Positions 1-12,575 of a stretch of 64,000 nucleotides of DNA are shown piece after piece. The notes beneath the pieces are model-generated. The model was not told where the DNA came from, made no database searches, and was given only the letters and a program-made list of their open reading frames with translations. Made by a program: the position numbers and the translations under genes. This stretch comes from Pelagibacterium limicola (lineage in GTDB: Bacteria > Pseudomonadota > Alphaproteobacteria > Rhizobiales > Devosiaceae): the NCBI RefSeq assembly GCF_015694405.1, contig NZ_JADQDB010000001.1, positions 62,001 through 126,000 on the forward strand. The letters are read 5' to 3'. Position 1 is the stretch's first letter. Each line of letters starts with the position of its first letter.

Positions 1-230
1 TTTCGCGCGATATGCGCAAGCATTCTCATCTGACGCGAATTAAGCGTGCCATAGGGCACTGCCACCCGCAGCATGTATGCGTGAAGTTGAAGATAAAGCC
101 CGTTCATCAGCCTGAGCGGCCGGAACTGGTCTTCGGTCAACTCGCCGGAAATGCGTCGCCGGACCTGGTCGGAAAACTGCGCTACCCGTTCATTGACGAA
201 GGCAGCGTCAAACTCGTCATATCGATACAT
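1..230 (-). CDS. cysI: Nitrite/sulfite reductase (assimilatory sulfite reductase hemoprotein), N-terminal part
   Basis: The first 76 codons of a minus-strand gene that runs off the left edge. The protein begins MYRYDEFDAAFVNERVAQF and continues with a stretch ending LRLMNGLYLQLHAYMLRVAVPYG, which I recognise as the conserved start of alphaproteobacterial siroheme/4Fe-4S nitrite-sulfite reductases. The family reduces sulfite to sulfide in cysteine synthesis. The start ATG (228-230) lies inside the last codons of the DUF2849 gene, so the two overlap by 14 bases and are probably translationally coupled. The upstream cysG supplies the siroheme cofactor. The catalytic Cys motifs lie beyond the window, so sulfite versus nitrite specificity is inferred from context. 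Confidence 0.88.
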   Translation of the reverse strand, partial: MYRYDEFDAAFVNERVAQFSDQVRRRISGELTEDQFRPLRLMNGLYLQLHAYMLRVAVPYGTLNSRQMRMLAHIAR

Positions 231-525
231 GGCTGTCCTCATCGAGATGCTGGCGGTCGAAGCGTGGTGCCGTCGGCCCCTCGGCGCGAATGCGCTCGCG
301 GATACGATGCGGATAGACGAGGCCGCCCCTCACCTCGACATCCTCGATCTCGAGGCTGATGACCCGGCCAGTTGCCTTTGTCGCGGCCAGCGCAGCATCG
401 AGTGCTTCGGACTCGTCCTTGGCAAACACCCGCGCGATTTGCAGGTCTTCAACCCAGTTGCCATGCCCGTCCAGATAGACGGTAGCCCCGGAGAGCAATT
501 CGTTTCCTGTGAGGATTTTCGACAT
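217..525 (-). CDS. DUF2849 domain-containing protein (sulfite-reductase associated)
   Basis: A 102-residue soluble protein with no signal peptide or membrane segment. Its N-terminus (MSKILTGNELLSGATVYLDG) and the central VFAKDESEALDAAL match the DUF2849 family, which in Hyphomicrobiales typically sits between cysG and the sulfite reductase gene. It starts 7 bases downstream of cysG and its 3' end overlaps the start of cysI, so it is the middle gene of a three-gene operon. No biochemical role is established that I know of. An accessory role in sulfite reduction is inference from this conserved placement. Confidence 0.85.
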   Translation of the reverse strand: MSKILTGNELLSGATVYLDGHGNWVEDLQIARVFAKDESEALDAALAATKATGRVISLEIEDVEVRGGLVYPHRIRERIRAEGPTAPRFDRQHLDEDSHVSI

Positions 526-532
526 CTTTTTC

Positions 533-1990
533 TTACGCTACTTTGAATTCCGGGGGCGCAAGCTTCTCAGCTTCGGCCCAATTGCCATGCGTCACTGCAT
601 CGCCGATGAAAATGATCGCGGGCCCCTCAGCGAACGTCACTGAGTTTGCAGCCAGCCCGTCGAGCGTTCCTGAATAAAGCACCCGGTCCGGTCGTCCCGC
701 ATTCACGACGACCCCGACCGGCGTCGCCTTATCCAGCCCGCGGTCCACGAGATCGGCCGCTACCTGCGACGCAACCGACTTGCCCATGTAAAGCCCGAGC
801 GTCAGCCCCGAAGCGGCAAGCGATGCCCAGTGGTTGAGGTCGTCATTGCCCGCACCGTGCGCCGTGGCGAAAACGAATCCCGAGGAAACCTTGCGCAACG
901 TCACCGGAGTCGATGTATCAGCAGCAGCCGCAAGCGCTGCCGTAACCCCGGGCACGATCGCATAGTCGATCCCCGCCTTCCGCAACGCGGTGATTTCTTC
1001 TCCCGCGCGACCGAAAACCATAGGGTCTCCCGACTTGAGCCGGGCGACGCGCTTGCCCTCTCGGGCCAGGCGAATGACCAATGTGTTGATCTGCGCCTGC
1101 GAGAAAGAGTGAAGTCCTTTGGCCTTGCCGACGGCAATGCGCTCGGCATCCCGCCGACCCATTTCTATCACGGCGGCAGGAACCAGCCCGTCATGAACGA
1201 TGACATCTGCTTCCTGCAGTAGCCGTTGCGCGCGCAGGGTCAAAAGGTCCTCTGCGCCAGGCCCGGCGCCAATCAGCCACACAACGCCCTGCCCTTGTCC
1301 GTCCGCAGTGTGCGCTTCGAGCAGTGCATCTGCCATTTGCGCGCCTTGCCCGGCAGCGATCGCCTTCTCGATTGCAGGTGATGTCACCAGCGCCTCATAA
1401 TAACGCCGCCGCGCCGCACCATCAGAAAATGCGGCAGTGACCTTCTCGCGCATCGCACCGGCCAGTCTCGCCAAATCGCCGAGCCCGGGCGAAAGCAACG
1501 CCTCGATCCGAGCGCGGATCAGGCGAGCGAGCACCGGCGCGTCGCCTTCCGAGGAAATGGCAATGGATATTGGAGCACGGTCGATGATCGCGGGCGTGAA
1601 AAAATCGCAATGCTCTGGAACGTCGACCTCGTTGACAGGAATCCCGGCGGCCTTGGCCAGCCCTCGCGCCCTCGCGCCTTCATGTCCGTGATCGGCAACG
1701 AAGACCAGCGCTGCATTCTCGAAATCGGAAGCCTCTACGCCGCGCTCGACCAGCGTCACATCCAGTCCTGTAAAATTCGCCTCGAACGCATCCGCAAACA
1801 GAACGACCTCTGCACTCGTCTTCACCGCTAGACGCGCCTTGGCCAGCGCTTCGTCGTCGCCGCCGACGATGACGATCCGCCGTCCTGCAACGCGGTAGGA
1901 AATCGGGAATGTATCGAGCCGGGCCAAAGTCAGTTCGTCTCCAGGCGATCCAATAGCGTAATTTTCGGGGGTTCCTTCGGAAGGGATCAT
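533..1990 (-). CDS. cysG: Siroheme synthase, trifunctional (uroporphyrinogen-III methyltransferase / precorrin-2 dehydrogenase / ferrochelatase)
   Basis: A 485-residue protein, the usual length for full CysG. The N-terminal half has the Rossmann precorrin-2 dehydrogenase/chelatase domain (RRIVIVGGDDEALAKA at about residues 37-52). The C-terminal half, from about residue 238, is an S-adenosylmethionine-dependent methyltransferase with VWLIGAGPGAEDLLTLRA and the GDPMVFGRAGEE motif. It converts uroporphyrinogen III to siroheme, the cofactor of the downstream sulfite reductase. The start ATG is preceded by AGGA at suitable spacing. An inverted repeat (2011-2025) lies just upstream and may be the operon's operator. 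It heads the cysG-DUF2849-cysI operon. Confidence 0.93.
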   Translation of the reverse strand: MIPSEGTPENYAIGSPGDELTLARLDTFPISYRVAGRRIVIVGGDDEALAKARLAVKTSAEVVLFADAFEANFTGLDVTLVERGVEASDFENAALVFVADHGHEGARARGLAKAAGIPVNEVDVPEHCDFFTPAIIDRAPISIAISSEGDAPVLARLIRARIEALLSPGLGDLARLAGAMREKVTAAFSDGAARRRYYEALVTSPAIEKAIAAGQGAQMADALLEAHTADGQGQGVVWLIGAGPGAEDLLTLRAQRLLQEADVIVHDGLVPAAVIEMGRRDAERIAVGKAKGLHSFSQAQINTLVIRLAREGKRVARLKSGDPMVFGRAGEEITALRKAGIDYAIVPGVTAALAAAADTSTPVTLRKVSSGFVFATAHGAGNDDLNHWASLAASGLTLGLYMGKSVASQVAADLVDRGLDKATPVGVVVNAGRPDRVLYSGTLDGLAANSVTFAEGPAIIFIGDAVTHGNWAEAEKLAPPEFKVA

Positions 1991-2010
1991 CGCAATCCTA
2001 TCCGGAAACG

Positions 2011-2025
2011 CCTTAAAAAATAAGG
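2011..2025. promoter_or_regulatory. Inverted repeat CCTTA-N5-TAAGG upstream of the cysG operon
   Basis: A perfect 5-bp inverted repeat with an all-A spacer, 21 bases upstream of the cysG start. Its position and symmetry fit a repressor or activator site for the sulfite reductase operon. The binding protein is unknown. An Rrf2-type or other sulfur regulator is only a guess. Confidence 0.3.
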
Positions 2026-2216
2026 AATTCCCGGCCAGACAGCAAGCTCGCCGATGCTCGCCGCCTATTTATTTCCTTTGAGTTTGCGTGGTTAGAACGC
2101 AGCAGCAAACCGTATTCCAAGGAGCGAATAATATTCCCGCTCAAGACAACGGCTAGAAACACTACTAAACGAGTAGATTATGGCTTTTGGGGCGACTTGA
2201 CGCTTTAGCAGGCTCG

Positions 2217-2873
2217 TCACCGGAAATAACGCTCGAGGATTTCGCTCGGGGCCGGGGGATTGGCTAGAACCGGAATCAGATTGATCTCCGCAAGCTGGCG
2301 GGCAGACAGGGCCAGCGCGCCTGAGCCGATTTTGGCGCGGTCCTGGCTGGAATAGCAGGCATAGCCGTGGGGAGCCATCACGAGAAAGCCGGCAATCTTC
2401 TGAGGATCGCCTTCTAGAAGCACACCGCACTTCTGGGCACGCTCGATGGCATGTAGGAGGGTGTTTAGCGCGGCGGCATTGTTTTCCTCGCGGGCTTTGG
2501 CCCGGCGCACTTCCTCCCCGCGGTTGCCGAAAATCAGCAAGAACGCGCCAGGCTTGTCCAGCGCGAACTGGATGTAAGCCGCGCCCAGCGCTAGCAGCTG
2601 CTCATAGGGATCGGGCGGCGACCGTTCGAGTTCGCGTTTCTGGTATTCGTGCAGCAACGTAAATCCACGCCCGGCAAGAACATCCAAAAGAGACGCCTTA
2701 TCCGCAAAATGCCGGTAGACCGCCGCATGGGTGACCCCCAGAACCGCGGCCAACTCCCGGAGCGAAAAAGCCGGACCGTCCCGCTCGGCAATGAGATCCA
2801 GCGCGGCCTCCTGCAGCGCGCTGCTCAGATCGGCGTGGTGATAGCCGCTCTTTTTCCGGCCCTCTGCTTCCAC
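2217..2873 (-). CDS. TetR/AcrR family transcriptional regulator
   Basis: About 218 residues. An N-terminal TetR helix-turn-helix occupies about residues 20-65, with the typical recognition helix LGVTHAAVYRHFADKASLL. The C-terminal ligand-binding half holds FLLIFGNRGEEV and continues to LERYFR. I chose the GTG at 2871-2873 because AAGGG lies 8 bases upstream; a TTG two codons earlier has poor spacing. It is divergent from the serine hydrolase gene, with an 8-bp palindrome (2979-2997) between them, so it probably controls that gene and possibly itself. The ligand is unknown. Confidence 0.85.
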   Translation of the reverse strand: MEAEGRKKSGYHHADLSSALQEAALDLIAERDGPAFSLRELAAVLGVTHAAVYRHFADKASLLDVLAGRGFTLLHEYQKRELERSPPDPYEQLLALGAAYIQFALDKPGAFLLIFGNRGEEVRRAKAREENNAAALNTLLHAIERAQKCGVLLEGDPQKIAGFLVMAPHGYACYSSQDRAKIGSGALALSARQLAEINLIPVLANPPAPSEILERYFR

Positions 2874-2978
2874 GATCAATGCCCTTCTCGTCTTGATCCC
2901 CGCCGCCTACCTCATCTTCAGCACTGCTTCAACTTAAGTCGAACGCCGCGCGGCTTGACGGACAAACCGCCACGAGCA

Positions 2979-2997
2979 ATGTTACCAATGGTAACAT
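2979..2997. promoter_or_regulatory. Palindromic operator ATGTTACC-AAT-GGTAACAT
   Basis: A perfect 8-bp inverted repeat with a 3-base spacer in the divergent region between the TetR gene and the serine hydrolase gene. It lies immediately downstream of a TTGACG hexamer (2955-2960), which could be the -35 of the hydrolase promoter, so a bound repressor would cover the -10 region. Size and symmetry fit a TetR-family operator. Confidence 0.55.
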
Positions 2998-3089
2998 CGA
3001 TCCCCGATCGAGGCGACCGCAAACTTCCGGGGCCGCTGGACGCATGAGGAGCGCCCGCTCCCGGGAAATCTCAAACGGAGGAGAACCCT

Positions 3090-4322
3090 ATGTCGAAACT
3101 CAATTCGGCGCTTCTGCCCTGTGTGGTGGCGGCGCTGCTCGCAGGCACCCTGCCCGCCACTTCTGCTTTCGCCAACGACGACCAGCGTTGGCTCACCCCA
3201 ACCATGATAAATGCGCGCGCACATATGTTCGAGCCGGCGCTCAACTATCTTACGTTCCAGCACATGGATAAGTCATTCGCGACCCGCACGGTCGAGGCAG
3301 GCAGCGATATTTGGGAGTTGCCCGTCGAGCCGATCGCGCTTGAAGGAGAATACACAATTCTTGGCGAAACAATGCCGCTCGAAGATGCGCTCGAAAGCCT
3401 ATTCACCAACGCTCTGGTGGTCATCAAGGACGGGAAGATCGTCTACGAGAATTACCGCAACAACAGCGATGAGGCGACGCGCTTCCTGACCTTTTCGGTG
3501 GCCAAATCCTATGTTTCGACGCTGGTTGGCCTCGCGCTGGCAGATGGCGCCATCGAAAGCCTGGACGATAAGGTGACGGACTACCTCCCGGAGATGGAAG
3601 GCTCCGGTTACGATGGCCCCACCATTCGCGATCTGCTGCGGATGCGTTCGGGAGTGGATTGGCTGGAGGTCTACCAGTTCGGCAGCGACACGCAGCTAAC
3701 CCAGGTGCACGACAACGCGCTCGTCCTCTACAATTACCGCTGGTGCGATTACGCAGCCAACGAGTCCCAACCCAGCCCTAATGCCCCCGACGCCGTATTC
3801 AATTATGCCACTTTGGATACCAGCGTCCTCGGCTGTATCGTCGAAAGGGTGGTCGGGAAAACGGGAGCGGAATTCATGTCCGAAAAGCTCTGGAAGCCCG
3901 CTGGAATGGAGAGCGACGCCTACTGGATCATGGACGGGCCGGACTCCGTAGGGCGGGAATTCTTCGGGGCAGGCCTCGCGGCTACCGCGCGCGATCATGC
4001 CCGTTTCGGCCTCATGATCCTGAACGGCGGCGTGGCGAATGGAAATCAGGTAATACCGGCCGATTGGGTACGGGAAGCGACCATTCCCGACGAAGGCTAC
4101 GAACCGACCGAGCCCGATAGTCCCATGGGATACCAGTATCAATGGTGGACCCTGCCCGATTCCGATGCCTTCATGGCGCTGGGGCTTCACCACCAATACA
4201 TCTATATCGACCCCGCCAACGATATGGTTATCGTCAAGACGAGCCACACACCGGATCCGACCATTCCTGAAGCAGGCGATCTCGATCTTTTCGGACAGAT
4301 TGCCGAACGCTTGAGCAACTAG
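3090..4322 (+). CDS. Secreted serine hydrolase, beta-lactamase (class C / penicillin-binding protein-like) family
   Basis: A 410-residue protein with a Sec signal peptide (cleavage near ATSAFA, about residue 28), so periplasmic or exported. The SxxK nucleophile motif is S136-V-A-K139, set in FLTFSVAKSYVSTLVG as in class C beta-lactamases and esterases. The second motif reads YAT (in FNYATLDTSVLG) rather than YxN, and the third region is VKTSH. These substitutions fit the esterase/peptidase branch better than a true cephalosporinase. A strong GGAGGA lies just before the ATG. It is divergent from a TetR regulator, which is its likely controller. The substrate cannot be deduced. Confidence 0.88.
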   Translation: MSKLNSALLPCVVAALLAGTLPATSAFANDDQRWLTPTMINARAHMFEPALNYLTFQHMDKSFATRTVEAGSDIWELPVEPIALEGEYTILGETMPLEDALESLFTNALVVIKDGKIVYENYRNNSDEATRFLTFSVAKSYVSTLVGLALADGAIESLDDKVTDYLPEMEGSGYDGPTIRDLLRMRSGVDWLEVYQFGSDTQLTQVHDNALVLYNYRWCDYAANESQPSPNAPDAVFNYATLDTSVLGCIVERVVGKTGAEFMSEKLWKPAGMESDAYWIMDGPDSVGREFFGAGLAATARDHARFGLMILNGGVANGNQVIPADWVREATIPDEGYEPTEPDSPMGYQYQWWTLPDSDAFMALGLHHQYIYIDPANDMVIVKTSHTPDPTIPEAGDLDLFGQIAERLSN

Positions 4323-4339
4323 CGCATCCGCGGCGTAGC

Positions 4340-4363
4340 GCAGGGGTGTTTCTTCACCCCTGC
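4340..4363. terminator. Hairpin between convergent genes
   Basis: A perfect 9-bp inverted repeat, GCAGGGGTG-TTTCTT-CACCCCTGC, at the convergent junction of the serine hydrolase and ferredoxin genes, overlapping the last codons of the latter. It lacks a clear T-run on either strand, so termination is plausible from position only. Confidence 0.3.
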
Positions 4364-4674
4364 CGGCTGGGCACGTTTACGACAAGCCCGTCCAACTCGT
4401 CCCTGATCTTGATCTGGCACGAAAGCCGGCTCGTCTCGCGCACGTCGAATGCAAAATCGAGCATGTCTTCTTCCATCGAGGATGGTCCCCCCGTCGTCCC
4501 GAACCATTCGGTCTCGACATAGACATGACAGGTGGCGCAGGTGCAGGCCCCGCCACATTCTGCAACGATTCCCCGCACGCCGTTTCGGATAGCCGTTTCC
4601 ATCAGCGTCGCGCCGTTCTCGGCATCGATTTCTCGGCGCGTGCCATCGGGTTCAATAAAGGTAACAGTGGGCAT
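4354..4674 (-). CDS. 2Fe-2S ferredoxin, adrenodoxin/Fdx type
   Basis: A 106-residue protein starting MPTVTFIEPDGTRREI. The cluster ligands are C40-x5-C46-x2-C49 (in ECGGACTCATC) and C86, the vertebrate-type 2Fe-2S arrangement. ETEWF and SSMEEDMLDFA are typical of the alphaproteobacterial family that feeds electrons to P450s or the Isc pathway. I chose the ATG at 4672-4674 because the protein then begins at the first beta strand; a longer in-frame start would add a tail absent from the family. The gene stands alone, with no ferredoxin reductase or P450 nearby, so its partner is unknown. Confidence 0.9.
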   Translation of the reverse strand: MPTVTFIEPDGTRREIDAENGATLMETAIRNGVRGIVAECGGACTCATCHVYVETEWFGTTGGPSSMEEDMLDFAFDVRETSRLSCQIKIRDELDGLVVNVPSRQG

Positions 4675-4740
4675 CGAAGGCTCGAAGGGAAATGGATGTC
4701 GGCCCGGATATAGGCACACCGGCCCCGCCGGGCAAGCGCC

Positions 4741-5145
4741 CTATTGCCTCATACCGCCCGCGTCCGCCTGAGCAATCAGACCGCCGACATAGTTTTGGAC
4801 CTCGTTGACGGCCATAGCAATATCATCGAGCATTTCGTCATCGAGCTGACCCGTTGCCCGGTAGTCGGCTTCGGCAGCCCTGACAATGTCGGCAAGAACG
4901 AAAGCCCCCACGCCCTGTGCAGCGCCTTTCAGGGTATGCAGGCCCATAGCAATTTCATGCGGCTCCGTTGCCATGCGCACACGCTCGAAATAGTGGACGA
5001 TCTGTTGATTGAAAAGTCGCAGAACCTCAATCTTCAGCGCATCGTCACCCAGCGTTTGGCGGGCGAGGTGAACCAGATCGATCGGCCGCACCGTGCTGTG
5101 TGGGCGTCCGGGTTCGGCAAATGGCAGAGAGTGTATGCGGGCCAT
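4741..5145 (-). CDS. Hpt (histidine phosphotransfer) domain protein
   Basis: A 134-residue soluble helical protein. The phosphotransfer histidine is H70 in the motif HTLKGAAQGVGA, followed by the glycine-containing turn and a second helix, as in HPt domains. A strong GGAGGAGG Shine-Dalgarno precedes the ATG. There is no kinase or receiver domain, so it must relay phosphate between other proteins. It is divergent from the large coiled-coil gene at 5476, and the shared upstream region has a TTAA-N7-TTAA site. Role in a CckA/ChpT-like or stress relay is open; it is not ChpT, which lacks this compact monomeric form. Confidence 0.85.
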   Translation of the reverse strand: MARIHSLPFAEPGRPHSTVRPIDLVHLARQTLGDDALKIEVLRLFNQQIVHYFERVRMATEPHEIAMGLHTLKGAAQGVGAFVLADIVRAAEADYRATGQLDDEMLDDIAMAVNEVQNYVGGLIAQADAGGMRQ

Positions 5146-5475
5146 GTCAGCCTCCTCCGCGGTCTTTCATTCATTTTAGTGAAAGACGGGCGAACAAAGG
5201 CTTAACCGGGTTGGGAAAACTCTTGATTTCCCCGCTCAAGCGACATGCGTGAAAAAGTCGTTAACGAACTTTTAATAAAGATTTCAGCAACCGCACCTAT
5301 CGGTGTATAAGGATATGTTAGATCAGGCGACGGTGTGGGGGTTTGCTCTGTCCGGGGGACGCCTCAGTTCAGGGTTCACATCATCGGCAGGCTGTATGCG
5401 CGGCTTTCTTGCGCCACGGCCGGCTGTTTGTCGCTCACGGCGTGGCGGCGCACAAAGTGAAGAGTAGTAAAGAGT
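5146..5475. other. Divergent intergenic region between the Hpt gene and the pole-ring-like gene
   Basis: 330 bases without a credible gene. The middle (about 5250-5295) is AT-rich compared with the surroundings. It contains TTAACC (5202-5207), the palindrome CGTTAACG (5259-5266) and TTAA-N7-TTAA (5261-5275). It should hold promoters for both flanking genes. I cannot place -35/-10 boxes confidently. Confidence 0.5.
5261..5275. promoter_or_regulatory. CtrA-like binding site TTAA-N7-TTAA
   Basis: Sequence TTAACGAACTTTTAA, with two TTAA half-sites exactly 7 bases apart, which is the spacing of full CtrA sites known from Caulobacter and rhizobia. A half-site TTAACC lies at 5202-5207. It is about 200 bases upstream of the pole-ring-like gene and about 115 bases upstream of the Hpt gene. 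The motif is short, so chance occurrence is possible, although TTAA is rare at this GC content. Confidence 0.4.
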
Positions 5476-10263
<4,788 letters not shown>

Positions 10264-10279
10264 CGGCTCTACCTGTCAT

Positions 10280-10324
10280 GAGAACAAAAAAACGCGGCCG
10301 CTACGGCCGCGTTTTTTTGTTCTC
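10280..10324. terminator. Bidirectional intrinsic terminator
   Basis: A perfect 21-bp inverted repeat (10280-10300 and 10304-10324) with loop CTA. The GC-rich core CGCGGCCG/CGGCCGCG is flanked by A7 on one side and T7 on the other, so it works on both strands. It separates the plus-strand coiled-coil gene from the minus-strand MFS gene, which ends 7 bases further on. Confidence 0.93.
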
Positions 10325-10330
10325 CGAGTG

Positions 10331-11509
10331 CTATTTTGTTTTCTTCATAGCCAGCGAAATGACGATCATCGCACCACCTAGGCCGGCGACCCCGGCGGCC
10401 ACGTAGTAGCTGTCCATACCCATCGCCGCTACCAATGGCCCAAAGGCGATGAGCGCGAGGACAGAAGCCACCTGTTTGAGCACGACATAAAAGCTCTGTG
10501 CCTGGGCCGCGATATCCTCGCTCGTCCAGTTCGCAACAAAGCTCACCATACCCATATAGCCCAGGGCGAACGTTGCCATATGCAGGGACTGAAGCACCGC
10601 GAACTGCCACAATTCGCTGGCAAGCGGCATTCCCGTCCACCGCACCACTCCGCATATGCACGCAAACAGAAGCAGATGCCGCGCTGAAAACCGTCGGGCG
10701 ATGCGGGCAAAATAAAAGATCACCAGAAGCTCGAAAACCGGCGCAACCGACCAAAGGATTCCAAGCATGGATTCCGGCACTCCGGCCCGCACCCACAGCA
10801 GTGCACCAAAACTCATCAGCAGCATGTGGCTCGCCTGCAGCACCGCGCCTCCCGCCAGCGCCAGCACGAACCACGGCCGCAGTACCTGTCGCATTGTGGT
10901 TGCCGCGTCGATGTTGACCGGCGCCACAGCTTCGCCGTCGGGTGCCCGAAACCGGGGCAACAACAGGGCAACTCCCCCGCGCAACAGGCAGGTGGCGATG
11001 AAAAGGGGAACGAAAATTGCAATTCCCGCCCAGCCGTAAATCCATCCGGCCAGCGCGGACATTGCGACAAAACCCACCGTGCCCCAAATGCGCACTCGCG
11101 CGAAATCGCTCCCCCTCCGCCGCGTCATGCGCATCGTAGCCGCATCGATTACGGGCTCGGTCGCCATCATGGGGATGGCACACAGCGAAACGATCAGTAG
11201 GATCCCCCAGAAGCTGTCCACCATCGCCAGTCCCAGCGAGGCAACGGCCGCTATCAGCGAGGCGACGACGATCACATTTCGCCAGTCGCTTGCCTTGTCT
11301 GCAATCCGCCCGACCAACAGGTTGAGGACGATCATCACGGCGATCGGCACTGCCGCGATTAGGCCGATCTGTTCCTCACCGATCCCCTGCGCGTCCAGCC
11401 AGATCGGTAGCAGCAGGGTCTGCACGGCTGCCGGCACGTAGAAAGACAAGTAATAAAGCCCGGCACGCACCTCGGGTGAAGCGAACCGCGCAGGCGACGC
11501 TGCAGTCAT
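10331..11509 (-). CDS. MFS transporter (MFS_1-like family)
   Basis: About 392 residues with 12 predicted hydrophobic segments. The N-terminal part includes LYYLSFYVPAAVQTLLLPIWLDAQGIGEEQIG, and the loop GRIADKASDWRN is the family's cytoplasmic signature between helices 2 and 3. It resembles the MFS_1-like/PPP family transporters common in alphaproteobacteria, often annotated as nucleoside or 3-phenylpropionate permease-like. I chose the ATG at 11507-11509 (protein MTAASPARFASPEV), which has AGGA about 10 bases upstream. It shares a bidirectional terminator with the preceding convergent gene. The substrate is unknown. Confidence 0.87.
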   Translation of the reverse strand: MTAASPARFASPEVRAGLYYLSFYVPAAVQTLLLPIWLDAQGIGEEQIGLIAAVPIAVMIVLNLLVGRIADKASDWRNVIVVASLIAAVASLGLAMVDSFWGILLIVSLCAIPMMATEPVIDAATMRMTRRRGSDFARVRIWGTVGFVAMSALAGWIYGWAGIAIFVPLFIATCLLRGGVALLLPRFRAPDGEAVAPVNIDAATTMRQVLRPWFVLALAGGAVLQASHMLLMSFGALLWVRAGVPESMLGILWSVAPVFELLVIFYFARIARRFSARHLLLFACICGVVRWTGMPLASELWQFAVLQSLHMATFALGYMGMVSFVANWTSEDIAAQAQSFYVVLKQVASVLALIAFGPLVAAMGMDSYYVAAGVAGLGGAMIVISLAMKKTK

Positions 11510-11615
11510 ATCCGGAATATCCTTGAGAAGTGCTCGAACGGCACCAGGAACACACGACATTGCCCCGGCGCACGCACCGATGCAAGACGCAAACGATAGC
11601 GGGCACAGTGAAGGA

Positions 11616-12425
11616 TTAAACTTCGGACTGTGGCTTCCGCCCTTTCAGTCGACGTGGCAGCTTGGCGGGGGCTCCTGTGTCCTTCCAACGGATCAACTCG
11701 AACGCGCCGTCATAATTCTCGACGATCGCCGTGCAGCTTTCCACCCAATCGCCGGAGTTCATGTAATGGATGCCAAAACGGTTATGCATGGCAGCATGAT
11801 GGATATGCCCGCATATGACTCCATCGACCTCGCTGGTCCGGGCTTCGAGCGAAAGCGCCTCCTCGAATCGCCCCATCACCGAGACGGCACTTTTGACCTT
11901 CTGCTTGGCCCATGCCGACAAGGACCAGTACGACAGCCCCATCCGCCGCCGGACCCAGTTGACCGGCACATTTATCTTGAGCGCAAAGTTGTAGGCCCAG
12001 TCCCCGATATGGGCGAGCCATTTCGCATTGGCGACGACGACGTCGAACTGGTCTCCATGGATGACGAGATAGCGTTTGCCGTCGGCGCTCACATGGATCA
12101 TGCGGTCGACGATTTCGACACCCCCGAAATAAGTGCCCAGGTAATCGCGCAGAAACTCGTCGTGATTACCCGCGAGGTAGACGATCCTTGCGCCTTGGTG
12201 TGCCTTCTGGAATAGGACCCGAGCCAGTTGATCATAGCTGGGCGGCCAGTTCCACTCTTTCTGCAACCGCCACCCGTCGATCAGGTCGCCCACAATATAA
12301 ATCGTGTCCGCGTCGTGAACCGAGAGGAATTCCAGCAGTTCATCGACGCGTATGGCCTGCATGCCCAGATGCACGTCGCTGAAGAACAGCGTCCTGAAGT
12401 GCCGGACCTCACTATTTTCCTGCAT
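11616..12425 (-). CDS. Metallophosphoesterase, UDP-2,3-diacylglucosamine diphosphatase-like
   Basis: A 269-residue protein with the complete calcineurin-like metal-binding set in order: SDVHLG (D17, H19), GDLIDGW, GNHDE, HGDQFD and GHIHHA. The pattern SDVHLG...GDLIDGW with a C-terminal GHIHHA is that of the LpxH-like subfamily, often annotated UDP-2,3-diacylglucosamine diphosphatase. Alphaproteobacteria usually use LpxI for lipid A, so this paralogue may act on another phospholipid or sugar nucleotide. The ATG at 12423-12425 puts the protein start close to the first strand. It is followed by an unrelated glycosidase in the same orientation. Confidence 0.85.
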   Translation of the reverse strand: MQENSEVRHFRTLFFSDVHLGMQAIRVDELLEFLSVHDADTIYIVGDLIDGWRLQKEWNWPPSYDQLARVLFQKAHQGARIVYLAGNHDEFLRDYLGTYFGGVEIVDRMIHVSADGKRYLVIHGDQFDVVVANAKWLAHIGDWAYNFALKINVPVNWVRRRMGLSYWSLSAWAKQKVKSAVSVMGRFEEALSLEARTSEVDGVICGHIHHAAMHNRFGIHYMNSGDWVESCTAIVENYDGAFELIRWKDTGAPAKLPRRLKGRKPQSEV

Positions 12426-12575
12426 CCGCGACCGGATCCCCGCAACGCATAACCGTACCGGAACCGGACGATTCCCTGCCGCTTCCACCAGTCACTATAA
12501 CCACTCGCTCCCAAATGAGAAACAGCGCCACAGCCGTTAGAAGCGGTCCAGCGCCGGCCTTTCGGTATTGCCGCT

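Noticed and set aside
3090-4322. Serine hydrolase as an AmpC resistance gene
   Set aside because: The SxxK motif is present, but YxN is replaced by YAT and no AmpR-type regulator is adjacent. An esterase/peptidase-like role is more likely.
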